Positions 38,839-48,783 are shown, counted from the stretch's first letter. The stretch: DNA of 64,000 bases from Pseudomonas sp. S06B 330 (GCF_002845275.2 NZ_CP088149.1:1670501-1734500); one strand, 5' to 3'. The notes: generated by a model not told the origin, from the letters alone. Program-made: numbers and translations.

Positions 38839-40791
38839 ATGAATATCCAAGTAAAGCCTAGTGCTCATCAAGCGCGGATGGACAGTAGCAAGCTTCGTCG
38901 TAATGCAAACATGGCGGTTCCAGCGCCACAGCTAGCCGATATTAATCCGCTGTTGCCAGATACGTCCGATGACGATTTGAATCAATTGCATTCTCAGTAT
39001 CAAGGCCAGGCACTGGCTGTCGATGTTCCTCAGTTCGATCAGGGTTCTAACCCTGGCCTACCGGGGAGGATTTATTTGCAATGGCAGGGTATTCGATTAG
39101 ATGAAACGATATTTCGCTTTACTACGCCGATAGCCCCGGGCGATTTTCCCCTGAAGCTGACGTTGCCGGGGAATGTAACGGTAAACGCGGGCCCCTTTCA
39201 ACTTTCTTATGTAGTTTATACCGGCGGTAATCCCGCTGTCTCTGAAAGCCTGACCATCAATATCGACAGGACGCCACCCAACGGGGGTAATGCTGGCGCA
39301 TTGATTACGCTGCCTCTTGAGGTGGAAGCCAACGGCATTACGGCGGAGTATCTTGCTGCTAATGATAACAAAGTAGTGGTCACCGTGCCGTCTACCTACG
39401 GTGATGCCAGGATCGATGATGAGGTGGTCGTCTACCTGGGTAGCACTATCCCGCAGGCGTTGCTGGTCGGAACTTTTACCCGGGCGGATCTCGGGCTTCC
39501 GATTACCGTTGATCTGACTGAGGCTATGCTCACGGGCAAGGAAGGCGCCCAGACACTGTTTTATACATTGGCCGATCGTAAAGGCAATGTTGGCCGACAA
39601 TCGGCATTCAAGCATGTCAACATTACCCTGGCACCGGCGCCCAGTAATTTGCAGCCGCCCAAAGTGCCCGTGGGTGATGATACCTTGATTGATCATGCCG
39701 ATGCCATTCAGGGGGTAATCGTCCAGATCGATCCTTACACAAACTGGAGTACCGGGGACCAGGTGGTAGTGGCCTTCGATGGTGTTGACCGGCCAGCGCA
39801 AAGCATGCCGGAATTGGGTGCTGTGGTGGAGTTGCCTTACTCCGCTGTGTTGAACAACGACCCAGGCTTGAAACAATCGCGGATAACCTACAAGATTGTT
39901 CGCGGTAACCGCGAGATCCCAGAACTGGTTGGCTATGACGTTGACGTCGATTTGCGCACCCCAGGGCCTGTCGATCCAACTGACCCGCCGGGGGTTGTGC
40001 ATCCGCTGCTGGCCTTGCCTGTCGTTCAGGGGGCCGTCACTGTTGATCCTGATGAGCTGACCGAGGACGACGCAGGTCAGAGTGCCACCGCCGAGGTCGA
40101 CCTCTATGGGGGTGCGAAGGCCGGTGATGTCGTGCAGCTGTACTGGGATAGCGTGGCTGTCCCAGCGCCAGATGGAGAATACCGCGTGTTAGGCAGCGAG
40201 CCGCCGACATTCAAAATGCCATTCACCATTCCGTGGACGTTGATCGACGATCGGGGCAACAGTGACGCGTTGCCGGCGCACTATACGGTGGCCCATCCCT
40301 CGGTTAACGACAACATCATTACTTCGGGGGCCAAGCTCGTTCGTGTTCAGGTCAGTACAATTGTCGTGCCTGATCCCAAATTCCAGTTCGCCGACCTTGA
40401 GGAGGATCCGGCCGGCAATTGGTTCAACTGCAGTTCGCTACGCCAGGATGAAGCAGGCGTATGGAGCATTGTAATTCGCGTGCCGGGTGGAGAGCCGAAA
40501 CTGGCGAATCAGGAACTGGCTTTCGTCTATCAGGGCTGGGTGGACGAGGCTGGTACGACGCCTGTGCCAGGTAACGAATATCCATTCACATTTACTCCGA
40601 CAGATGAACAAGCCAATAACGGCTTTGTGGTGTATGTTCCTTACGATCCTTGGTTCCTGACCACCGATCTTCGTTACGGCAGTATTGTCTACACGGCGCT
40701 GATAGACGGCTTTCCGGTAAGGTCGGATCGCCATCTTGGCGCTTTCTGGATGTCCTCGGCAGGACAGACGTGTCGCTTGACATTCAGATAA
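38839..40791 (+). CDS. Ig-like modular protein B (650 aa), paralogue of A
   Basis: A 650-residue protein with the same five-module plan as protein A. A polar N-terminus (about 1-45, no signal peptide) is followed by an Ig-like module ending TINIDRTPPNGG (about 137-148), then modules beginning ITLPLEVEANGIT, APAPSNLQPPKVPVGDDTLID, PLLALPVVQGAV and FADLEEDPAGNWFNCSS. As in A, the last module opens with a Cys (NWFNC) and closes with one (GQTCRLTFR), suggesting a disulfide and an oxidising location. GAGG precedes the ATG. Codon use looks less GC-rich than in core genes. A perfect 16-bp terminator follows. No function can be assigned. Confidence 0.83.
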   Translation: MNIQVKPSAHQARMDSSKLRRNANMAVPAPQLADINPLLPDTSDDDLNQLHSQYQGQALAVDVPQFDQGSNPGLPGRIYLQWQGIRLDETIFRFTTPIAPGDFPLKLTLPGNVTVNAGPFQLSYVVYTGGNPAVSESLTINIDRTPPNGGNAGALITLPLEVEANGITAEYLAANDNKVVVTVPSTYGDARIDDEVVVYLGSTIPQALLVGTFTRADLGLPITVDLTEAMLTGKEGAQTLFYTLADRKGNVGRQSAFKHVNITLAPAPSNLQPPKVPVGDDTLIDHADAIQGVIVQIDPYTNWSTGDQVVVAFDGVDRPAQSMPELGAVVELPYSAVLNNDPGLKQSRITYKIVRGNREIPELVGYDVDVDLRTPGPVDPTDPPGVVHPLLALPVVQGAVTVDPDELTEDDAGQSATAEVDLYGGAKAGDVVQLYWDSVAVPAPDGEYRVLGSEPPTFKMPFTIPWTLIDDRGNSDALPAHYTVAHPSVNDNIITSGAKLVRVQVSTIVVPDPKFQFADLEEDPAGNWFNCSSLRQDEAGVWSIVIRVPGGEPKLANQELAFVYQGWVDEAGTTPVPGNEYPFTFTPTDEQANNGFVVYVPYDPWFLTTDLRYGSIVYTALIDGFPVRSDRHLGAFWMSSAGQTCRLTFR

Positions 40792-40800
40792 GATGAGCTG

Positions 40801-40834
40801 AAAAAAGGGAAATGCCGAGGCATTTCCCTTTTTT
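40801..40834. terminator. Perfect 16-bp bidirectional terminator
   Basis: AAAAAAGGGAAATGCC (40801-40816) and GGCATTTCCCTTTTTT (40819-40834) are perfect inverted arms with a GA loop. It sits 9 bases after protein B and downstream of the convergent autotransporter gene, able to end both transcripts. Confidence 0.95.
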
Positions 40835-40922
40835 GTGTTTGGTGACAGTGCAGTGGGTCGTCTATAGGGGCAGCATAAGCCTGATTCAGTGGTATAGGGC
40901 TTGATGCTGTGGTGCGGCCAGT

Positions 40923-43190
40923 TCAAAAGCTATAACGCAATCCCAGGTTCACACCATAGGGTTGTTCGATGTGCTTGCCGTTGGCGTATTCCAGATCGAC
41001 ATGCACCTGCAATCCGCTGGCAAGACCCAATGCCAGGCCGGTGCCCAGCTCGCCTCGCGAGCCGGACAGATCATTGTTGAAGCGGTTGTTGTTGACGCTG
41101 ACTTCATTGTTGTTAATGAACTCGTGGGCCAGGGCGCCACGCAGGTAAGGCTGCAGCTTACTGCCATTGTCCAGTTCGAAGGTTTTCCCCACCGTCAGGC
41201 CCGCTTTGCCTAACAGCGAGCGGCTTTGATCGCCATCAGCCTGCAGGTCGCTGCTCAGGTGGAAATCCTCACCTTGGATCAGCACGGCTGACCACTGGGT
41301 GAAGGGTTCGATGAAGTAACCATTGGGCAGCGGAATATGTCGGCCGAACTCGGCGGACAGACCCATGCCGAGGTTGTCATAGTCACCTTTGGCGTGGCTG
41401 CCGTCATTGACCGCGACCTCGGCCTTGTTGTGGAAGCTATTGAGCTTGGCCACAGCATCGAAGTAGTAGCCCGATTCGGCGTCGAGCCAGGTGGTATAGG
41501 CACCGAGGTAATAACTGTCGACCGTGCCGGAGCTACCCTCTTTCAGGTTCAGGTCAGATTGACTGTAGCCGGCCAAAGCACCGATCAACCACTGGCCGTC
41601 GCCCCAGGGCAGACGGCCATCGGCCCCTAGGGACAGACCGTGCTGGTTTTGCTGGTAACCGGTGCCGCTGGCGTCGGCTACGTTGTATTTGTTGCCATAG
41701 CTGCGCATCCACAAGCCAGGCTTACTACCGTTAAAGCGCAGTTCACCCATTCGGCTACGCAATGAGGTCAGCTCGCCATACCAAACGGTTGGCGCCGTGT
41801 TGAACAGTGCCATAACCGTGCGGGTACCTGGGCTGATCGTACGTTTTTCCGGGTCGAGGAACCAGTCAGTTCCACCGTTGCCGTCATCGGTCGAGGATAA
41901 CTCGTAGGACCAGGCGCCGACTGCCACTGCGCGGCCATTGAGAAGGCTGAATTGCGCGTCGCCGGCGGCGGTGTGTACCAGAGTCAACTGTTCAGGTGCG
42001 ACAGGGTCGGTGCCTGAGTCAGCCACGTGCAACTGGAAGTCCCCTGTAGCGTTCTGATTGACGCTCAATCGGTCGTGGTCATTGGTGCTGAAGTCCACGT
42101 TCATAGCGATCACGCCGTTACCGGAGAGGTTGTCGACGTCAAGGGCATAGAAGTTGTTGCCGGTGCCCATGTTGATGGTGCCGCCAGCCATGTTCAGGTT
42201 ACCTAGCCTGGTACTTTCGACCATGTTGTAGGTAGATTGGTTACCGATGTCCAGTTGACTGACATTTACCAGTCGTCCTGTGAATGTTGACTGATTCTGT
42301 AGGTCGAGGGTTGCGTTGCCTCCGGCTTCGACTTCAAAGTCACCGGTCCAGGTAGCCTGCTCCAGGCTCAGGTTGGCGGTGCTGTCGGAGGCGACGCGGA
42401 CGTTGCCATCGAGCTCGCTGCTAAGTACATCAATGTTGGCCGTGGAGGCAGCCTGCACCTGGATCAAAACGCCATCCGCGCCAACCAGGGTCGAACGATT
42501 GCGGATGGCGACCTCGGCATTCACGCCGCCTTCCAGGAGAATTGCCGCGCCCGTGCGTCCTTCGACCCGGGAGCCCTCAAGCACCAGGCGCGGATCCCCC
42601 ACGTCGTCGATATCGCGGACGATGCGCACACCATTGCTTTGGCCGCTGATCTGGCTGTTGGTGGCAATGGCCGCGCCGCCCAGGAGGTTGATACCCCGGC
42701 TGCCGATACCGCTACCGGTAACGGTGGAGTTGGCCAGGGAGAGGGTGCTGGCGCCAGTGACCTGAACGGCATCTTCGCCTCCGGTGATCACGCTGTTGTC
42801 GAGGGTTACCTGTGAGCCTGTCGAGGTGCCTGCCACGCGGTTTATTGACAAGCCCAGGAAATCACCACTGATTCGGGCATTATTGACGGTGGCGGTGCTA
42901 TTGGTCACTTCCAGGCCATCGCTGTTGGTGCCAAGGATCGTACCGCCGTTGACAACCAGATTGGACCCCGATTGTATGAATACGCTGCTGGTGGTCGCTC
43001 CGTTTAAGGTCAAAGAACTGTTGGTGCGGACGGTGTAGTTATCAATCGGCGTGGTTGAATCTATAACCAGGCTCTCGCCATTTTCAACAATAGCAGCTTG
43101 CGTCAAAGGGGCGGCAAGAAACAATGTGCATGTAGCCAGGCTGAGTGGTTTCAATAAAAAATTGGTGCGTGTGGAATTGATTGTATTCAT
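40923..43190 (-). CDS. Classical autotransporter (type Va), pertactin-like passenger
   Basis: A 755-residue outer-membrane autotransporter. The Sec signal peptide (about 1-33) ends near LTQAA. The passenger (about 34-450) is a Ser/Thr/Asn-rich beta-helix with short repeated turns such as NSTVTGSGIG and LDNSVITGGED. A pertactin-type autochaperone follows (LVHTAAGDAQFSLLNGRAVAVGAWSYEL). The C-terminal beta-barrel (about 480-755) starts near GLWMRSYGNKYN and ends LGLRYSF with the expected terminal Phe. No protease or esterase motif is seen, so the passenger is probably adhesive. AGGGA stands upstream of the ATG. It is inverted relative to all other cassette genes and the only one with an obvious export route. 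Confidence 0.92.
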   Translation of the reverse strand: MNTINSTRTNFLLKPLSLATCTLFLAAPLTQAAIVENGESLVIDSTTPIDNYTVRTNSSLTLNGATTSSVFIQSGSNLVVNGGTILGTNSDGLEVTNSTATVNNARISGDFLGLSINRVAGTSTGSQVTLDNSVITGGEDAVQVTGASTLSLANSTVTGSGIGSRGINLLGGAAIATNSQISGQSNGVRIVRDIDDVGDPRLVLEGSRVEGRTGAAILLEGGVNAEVAIRNRSTLVGADGVLIQVQAASTANIDVLSSELDGNVRVASDSTANLSLEQATWTGDFEVEAGGNATLDLQNQSTFTGRLVNVSQLDIGNQSTYNMVESTRLGNLNMAGGTINMGTGNNFYALDVDNLSGNGVIAMNVDFSTNDHDRLSVNQNATGDFQLHVADSGTDPVAPEQLTLVHTAAGDAQFSLLNGRAVAVGAWSYELSSTDDGNGGTDWFLDPEKRTISPGTRTVMALFNTAPTVWYGELTSLRSRMGELRFNGSKPGLWMRSYGNKYNVADASGTGYQQNQHGLSLGADGRLPWGDGQWLIGALAGYSQSDLNLKEGSSGTVDSYYLGAYTTWLDAESGYYFDAVAKLNSFHNKAEVAVNDGSHAKGDYDNLGMGLSAEFGRHIPLPNGYFIEPFTQWSAVLIQGEDFHLSSDLQADGDQSRSLLGKAGLTVGKTFELDNGSKLQPYLRGALAHEFINNNEVSVNNNRFNNDLSGSRGELGTGLALGLASGLQVHVDLEYANGKHIEQPYGVNLGLRYSF

Positions 43191-43487
43191 GGAAATAATA
43201 TCCCTGAGTATTTAAAGAGGCTGAGTTTTGCCATGTTAGGCTGGGCGCTTAGAGGCTGTCTGTAGGGGGATTCCTCAACGCTTAAAGTATTTGCCGATCT
43301 TATTGTTGCTTCATTGCATAAGCTCAGCACCTGATATTTTTGTCAGTAGACAAATAATGTAAGGCGTGATTGGTGTTTTTTTGGTGAGTGTTAGATTTGC
43401 TTACCTGATAAAAATGCTAGTTGGAAGCATTGCTAGGCAGGTATCTAATTGCAGCCATCAAACGGTTCGACAAACAGGGTGGCCAGC

Positions 43488-46400
43488 ATGCAAGTTTCAG
43501 AAGAAAATAAGGAGTTGGATCAAGCGCAAGGTTTGTTTTTAGGGGCAAACCCTATGCAACTGGTAGAACTGGAGATTCCCGGCAAGACCGGGCCGGTTCC
43601 CAGTGGCGAACTGGGCATTAACCTTGCCGCGGCGCGGGAGAATTTTCCGCGTGATGGTTTGCAGTTATTCATTCCGCCCTGGCAGGAAATGGGGGATGGC
43701 GATAGCGTCGCGGTGTTGCTGGGTGATATTCAAGTCGCGAGTAAGCCAATCGCTGCTGACGAGGTCAATACCCGCCAAACCCTGTTCATCGCACCCAACC
43801 GGTTAGCCAATCGCATCACCACGATCAGCTACGTAGTTAGGCGGGTCGGCCAAATGCCGGAGGATTCTGCAGCTACCGACGTACTGATCAAACTCGACCG
43901 TCCTGGCGGGCAGGACCAGAACGGCGACACGCCAGGTCATTCGGAACTGAAACTGAATTTGCCGCAGGAAATCATCGATGGTGGTGTGGATAAGGACGCC
44001 GCCGCGGATGGCGTGCCTGTCACGATTGAACCCTATCCGTTCATGGCCGAGCACGACGAGATCCGTTTGACCTGGGGTGGTCAGTTCGTCAGCCATACCG
44101 TAACCCAGGCTGAGGTCGATCACCCCATCGTTATGACCGTGGATGAGGCAACCATTTTGGCGGCTGGGGACTCCGACGGTGGTGGCCTGGCGGTTGCTTT
44201 TGAGATCTACGACTTGGTGGACAACCAGTCTGAGGATTGGAGTGCCGAGGTTCGCGTGGTGGTTGATACCGGAGGGTCTCGCCTGGATGCGGTGTACGTC
44301 AAAGAAGCCGTCAGCAATATCTTGGATCTTGAACAATTGGGCAGTGCGCCAGTGACGCTGCAGGTCGTCGCTGGGGACTCTAGGATTTTCAATCCCGAGG
44401 ACGAGATCATTGTCAATCTCGCGGGCACCAGCGCCGATGGTGTGGTGGTTGACGTCAGCTATCCACCGAAGGTCGTTGGTCCTCTTGGCATCCTTGAACT
44501 ACCCGTACCTAATGCTGATGTACGGCGCCTGGCCAAGGCTCAAGCAGTGTTCAGTTACCAACTAAAAAAGGCCGATGATGGCACGCTAATGCAAGCCAAG
44601 GGGCGGTTCATCAATATCGTCGGTGAGCCTGCGCAACTGGCCGCGCCGGTAGCGTTGGATGCGTCAGGGGGCAGCCTGGACCCAACATTGCCCACCACCA
44701 CCATTGAAGTGCCCTGGGATGAAACCATGGCTGCCGGCCAGGTGATCGACCTGAAATGGTACGGCACAAAACCTGATCAGACTGTGTACTTTCCAGAGCT
44801 TACGCCCCACGACATCAGCAATAACGAGGAAAACGCTAAGCAACCGATCAAATTTTATGTGGAAGGCAGGCACCTTGTGGCCATCGAAGGTGGGTCGCTG
44901 GAGCTTTCTTATGAGCTGATTAACGAAGAGGGCGTGGTGCGCAGGTCGCTGGCCACGGCGCGCTTCAACATTGGCGAGCCCAGGGCCGAATTGCCGGTGC
45001 CGATTGTGCGGGATGCACCAGGCAATGTGCTCGATCCCGATAAGTTGCCACCCAATGGCACCAGCCTGTATGTCACGCGCTACACCGGCATCGCCATTGG
45101 CGATGAGCTGCATTTCACCTGGAACGGTTCAAAGACCGGACCTTACGAAGATTGGATCAAGATTACCGCGAACAACATCGGCCGCCCCGAGTTTGCCTTG
45201 GTAATACCGCTGGAACAGGTCAAGGGCGATCTGAATGGTACGGTTTCGGCGTCTTACTGGGTCAAGCGTGTCGAAGACGGGAGGGTCAGTCAATCCGATG
45301 TGTTGACCCTGCACATCGGCGAGCAGGCGCAGGTGCTCGATCCGGTGACCATCGCTGAACTGGGCCAGGATAATAAGCTTGACCTTGGGAATGTGGTTAA
45401 CGGGGCCAACGTCACACTGGCCGTTTATCCGCAGATGGGCGTTGGCGATGTTGTCTATCTGGAGTGGACCGATCACCAGGGGTTCGCCTATAAGCCCGCG
45501 GGTAAAGATATCACTGGCAATATGATCGAAAAACCAGTGCCGTTTGTTGTGCCGTACCCCGAGATTCTGAAAAGTCGGGACAACACCGTCACCGTTATCT
45601 GCAGGGTCGCACTGGTTGAGGGCGGGGAGTTGCGCACCGAGGGCCTGACATTTGCCGTCCAGCAAAGTCAAGTGCCAGAGCTTGACCCGGTATCTGTTGC
45701 CGAACTGCAAGATGGCAGCCTTGACCTGCGCAATGTGCGTAACGGGGCGAATGTTCAACTCGCTGCCTACGAAGGGATGGGGGCTGGGGATGTTGTTCAG
45801 CTGGAATGGACTGATGACCAAGGCAATGAGTACAAGCCTGCCGGTAAGCCAATCTCCGGCGGCATGGTCGGTAAGCCTGTGCCTTTTGTCGTGCCCTTTG
45901 CCCAGATTCAGAAAAACCAGGACAACACCGTCAGCGTGATCTGCCGGGTCGCGCTCGTTGAGGACGAGGAATTGCGCACAGCGGTACTGTCCTTTGCCGT
46001 CGCGGAAAGTGCCACACCGCCTTTGGCGGCACCGGTGGTTGCCGAAGCGAACGATGAAGGTGTGATCGATCCCAACGCCGTGACGTTGGGCGCAACGGTG
46101 GTCATCGACGCAACCACCGAGCTTGTGGTTGGCGACAAAGTCAGGGTTGTGGTTCGCGGCACAGTTGCAGATGAGAAGACACACACAGTGACGGTGGCGG
46201 GCGAGCAGCGCTTTACAGTGGCTTATGAGGTGATCAAGGGCAACGAGAATGGCAGCATCGAGGTGCAGTATTACGTGCAGCGTGGTGGTGTCGAGCCGGA
46301 CGAGCCTTCGCCGCCGGCGCAATACGATGTACGCGTGGTAGTCGGTGCCGGGCAGTTGAAAATCTTAGGGGCGCGTTTCAATCGCAGCACCTATCGATCT

Positions 46401-47789
46401 TCGGCTTCACCTCGTTATCTGCAAGCGTTTCACGCGGTCAGCGGCCAGCCAGTGCTGGCAGAGTGGAAGTACTCCACCGATGCCCAATGGGCGGCCGCCA
46501 GTCAATGGCGGGACATTCAGCCTCATTTGCCACTGCAAGTACGTACCGCTGATGACCAATTGACGCTCAACCCGGCCAACATCATTGGCAGTGGTGCCGA
46601 TACCACGGTGACAGGTACCGCCGCGTTTGTCGCCCTGCGTGATGATGGGCGTGTGCGTGGCTGGGGTAACCAGGCCTTTGGTGCCCTCATTCCCTCCACC
46701 ATCAGGACCTACGATGACATCGTTGAGGTGAGTTGCACCACCAGTGCGTACGCCGTGCGGCGGCTCAACGGCAATGTGGTGGTCTGGGGCAATGCAACTA
46801 ACGGTGGCAGCATGGGGGCTGTGTCGCCAGACGGCTTTGCTGCTGTGGCGGCCAACGGTACTGCCTTTGCCGGTATCAAGACTACAGGGCATGTGGTTGC
46901 CTGGGGCGTTGCGGCCTCCGGTGGTACTGTTCCCGCGCCCATTGATGGCCACACCGACATCAAAAAAGTCGTGGGTGCAAGTACCGCGTTTGCTGCTTTG
47001 CGTACTACCGGGCAGGTAGTGGCTTGGGGGAGTGCGGCGACGGGAGGGACGGTTCCAGACCCGGTAAGCGGTCTGACGGACATCGTTGACATCAAAGGTA
47101 ATTTCAAAGCATTTGCTGTCCTGCGCAGTAATGGCACCGTGGTGGCCTGGGGGGATGCCGTTTATGGCGGAAACGCAGATGCAGTGGCCGATTACACCGA
47201 CATCAGCGAAATCTGTAACGCCAACGCGGGGGCCTTTGTGGCCAAACGCAACACTGGGCATTTGGTCGCTTGGGGCAGCGCTCCTCACGGCGGGGCCTTG
47301 CCGGCGGACATCGCAGCGCTGACCGACATCATTGAAGTGGCGTCGAATTGGCACGTTTTTGCTGCGGTGCGAGCCAATGGTTCGGTGGTTGCCTGGGGGG
47401 GCGTGGCGGCGGAGGGCGGTGTGCCGCCAGATGAAATCGTCAACCTGACCGATGTGGTCCAGGTGACAGGTTCCTCCAAGGCATTCGCCGTGTTGCGGCG
47501 CAATGGCACGGTAATGGCCTGGGGTGACGTCAGCGTAGGTGGATTGATCGCGCCAGAAATGGTACCCGAGTTAGTCAATATCCAGGCGGTATACAGCAAC
47601 ACCCATGGTTTCGTTGCCTTGAGGTCTGATGGCCGCGTGTTGGCGTGGGGGCATGCGCTGGGCGGGGGGGACAACTCCGCAGTGGGTGATCAACTGAATG
47701 GTTTGGTTTCTTATCGAGCATCCGCAGCGGCCCGTGGTCGGGCGCTCAGCGCCCAACGGCTGATCAGTGCGGCGGCGATGGTTGGCTGA
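43488..47789 (+). CDS. Ig-like modular protein C with C-terminal RCC1-like propeller (1433 aa)
   Basis: A 1433-residue protein. About nine Ig-like modules of roughly 110 residues (1-1000) share the cassette's pattern; typical pieces are PGHSELKLNLPQEIIDGGVD (about 160) and ANVQLAAYEGMGAGDVVQLEW. Two neighbouring modules (about 620-730 and 731-845) are near duplicates. Residues about 1028-1405 hold nine RCC1-like repeats of about 42 residues, each with a V-V-A-W-G core (VVVWGNATNGG, VVAWGSAATGG, VMAWGDVSVGG), expected to fold as a beta-propeller. There is no signal peptide. ATG 43488 follows AGGGTGG; a TTG at 43449 is an upstream alternative. It lacks the Big_2 and tip modules, which the next gene encodes. 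Function is unknown. Confidence 0.85.
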   Translation: MQVSEENKELDQAQGLFLGANPMQLVELEIPGKTGPVPSGELGINLAAARENFPRDGLQLFIPPWQEMGDGDSVAVLLGDIQVASKPIAADEVNTRQTLFIAPNRLANRITTISYVVRRVGQMPEDSAATDVLIKLDRPGGQDQNGDTPGHSELKLNLPQEIIDGGVDKDAAADGVPVTIEPYPFMAEHDEIRLTWGGQFVSHTVTQAEVDHPIVMTVDEATILAAGDSDGGGLAVAFEIYDLVDNQSEDWSAEVRVVVDTGGSRLDAVYVKEAVSNILDLEQLGSAPVTLQVVAGDSRIFNPEDEIIVNLAGTSADGVVVDVSYPPKVVGPLGILELPVPNADVRRLAKAQAVFSYQLKKADDGTLMQAKGRFINIVGEPAQLAAPVALDASGGSLDPTLPTTTIEVPWDETMAAGQVIDLKWYGTKPDQTVYFPELTPHDISNNEENAKQPIKFYVEGRHLVAIEGGSLELSYELINEEGVVRRSLATARFNIGEPRAELPVPIVRDAPGNVLDPDKLPPNGTSLYVTRYTGIAIGDELHFTWNGSKTGPYEDWIKITANNIGRPEFALVIPLEQVKGDLNGTVSASYWVKRVEDGRVSQSDVLTLHIGEQAQVLDPVTIAELGQDNKLDLGNVVNGANVTLAVYPQMGVGDVVYLEWTDHQGFAYKPAGKDITGNMIEKPVPFVVPYPEILKSRDNTVTVICRVALVEGGELRTEGLTFAVQQSQVPELDPVSVAELQDGSLDLRNVRNGANVQLAAYEGMGAGDVVQLEWTDDQGNEYKPAGKPISGGMVGKPVPFVVPFAQIQKNQDNTVSVICRVALVEDEELRTAVLSFAVAESATPPLAAPVVAEANDEGVIDPNAVTLGATVVIDATTELVVGDKVRVVVRGTVADEKTHTVTVAGEQRFTVAYEVIKGNENGSIEVQYYVQRGGVEPDEPSPPAQYDVRVVVGAGQLKILGARFNRSTYRSSASPRYLQAFHAVSGQPVLAEWKYSTDAQWAAASQWRDIQPHLPLQVRTADDQLTLNPANIIGSGADTTVTGTAAFVALRDDGRVRGWGNQAFGALIPSTIRTYDDIVEVSCTTSAYAVRRLNGNVVVWGNATNGGSMGAVSPDGFAAVAANGTAFAGIKTTGHVVAWGVAASGGTVPAPIDGHTDIKKVVGASTAFAALRTTGQVVAWGSAATGGTVPDPVSGLTDIVDIKGNFKAFAVLRSNGTVVAWGDAVYGGNADAVADYTDISEICNANAGAFVAKRNTGHLVAWGSAPHGGALPADIAALTDIIEVASNWHVFAAVRANGSVVAWGGVAAEGGVPPDEIVNLTDVVQVTGSSKAFAVLRRNGTVMAWGDVSVGGLIAPEMVPELVNIQAVYSNTHGFVALRSDGRVLAWGHALGGGDNSAVGDQLNGLVSYRASAAARGRALSAQRLISAAAMVG

Positions 47790-47868
47790 CGTGGGTTGTC
47801 CATGACCAAAGATCCGGTGCATGAACCTGTGCACCGGAAACTTCCAGTGCTTGGTGGGGTGTACAGGT

Positions 47869-48783
47869 ATGACACAGTTCGATACGTTGTTGGTTGAATA
47901 CGAAAAACCGCGCCTAGAGGGCTTCAATGGCGATCAGCTTGACCCGACGCAGCTGCCAGCCGATGGCGTTACGTTGATCGCGCCTCCCGGCAACTTGTCC
48001 CCCCGGGACTATCTGTATTTTTACTTGGATGAGAACCTTCTGGATTGGACCCGTGTACCGGCCAGCGGTGCTGGGGAGGGGGTGGGGGTGCCTGTTGCAA
48101 AGGAAGTGTTCACCGCTCAACAAGGCAAGGTGGTCGAGTTGTACTACCAGGTTGCGACCTCGCCGGAGGGGGGGCGCACTGACTCAGTGAGGTGGCAGTT
48201 GACGTTGGGGAGTCAATTTGAGGGTGAAGTTTTACTGGACCTGAGCGCTCATGATTATCTCGTTTTTGCCGACAAGCCCCCTGCAATGCTGCCTGACTTC
48301 GTCCGTTTTAAGCGCGAGGCCAGTGGTGGCACTGCGCCCTACCGCTATGCCAGCAACGAGCCGAAGGTGGCCACCGTTGATGACGATGGGCAGGTCACTG
48401 CCCTGGCCAATGGCAATTGTGAGATCACCGCCACCGACAGTCAGGAAAAGGTCCAGCGCTACAGCCTCAGGGTCAGCGGTATTCGCCAGGTGCATTTCCT
48501 GACACCCAGCGCAGACTGGGAAGGTATGGGGCGGGTGTGTGAAGAGGCGAATCTTTCACCGCTTTCGCGCAACCGGTTCAAACGTCTGTGGACCATTTAT
48601 TACACTATCACCGGCCCTGTCGCCAGTTACTTGGGGTATCTGGATTATCCCTTCTGGACGTCAGAGCGCCTGGGCGCCGGCACGGCCTATGCGTACGACC
48701 TCAACGGCCATTTCGTTGACGGCAACGTCGGTTCCCTCAGTGAGCGTGAGTATCGGCAAGTGTTGGGCATGGACCCAGATTAA
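47869..48783 (+). CDS. Ig-like/Big_2 protein D with putative lectin-like tip (304 aa)
   Basis: A 304-residue protein with three parts. One Ig-like module (about 1-120) is followed by a Big_2-like domain (about 121-210) with REASGGTAPYRYASNEPKV and VSGI at its end. A C-terminal domain of about 95 residues includes a Cys, an ELxxLY-like helix (RNRFKRLWTIYY) and FWTSERLGAGTAYAYDLNGH. This resembles the C-type-lectin-like tip domains of invasin-type adhesins; the resemblance is by eye only. The last two parts match the end of protein E. It sits 79 bases after protein C and could be its detached tail. ATG 47869 is preferred over a longer frame from 47821. No signal peptide is seen. Confidence 0.8.
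   Translation: MTQFDTLLVEYEKPRLEGFNGDQLDPTQLPADGVTLIAPPGNLSPRDYLYFYLDENLLDWTRVPASGAGEGVGVPVAKEVFTAQQGKVVELYYQVATSPEGGRTDSVRWQLTLGSQFEGEVLLDLSAHDYLVFADKPPAMLPDFVRFKREASGGTAPYRYASNEPKVATVDDDGQVTALANGNCEITATDSQEKVQRYSLRVSGIRQVHFLTPSADWEGMGRVCEEANLSPLSRNRFKRLWTIYYTITGPVASYLGYLDYPFWTSERLGAGTAYAYDLNGHFVDGNVGSLSEREYRQVLGMDPD

Noticed and set aside
45129..46322. 397-residue open frame antisense to protein C
   Set aside because: Shadow of the repeated Ig-like modules; His/Asn-rich antisense composition and no start context.
47814..47837. CCGGTGCA/TGCACCGG hairpin between proteins C and D as terminator
   Set aside because: No T-run follows and D is probably co-transcribed with C.
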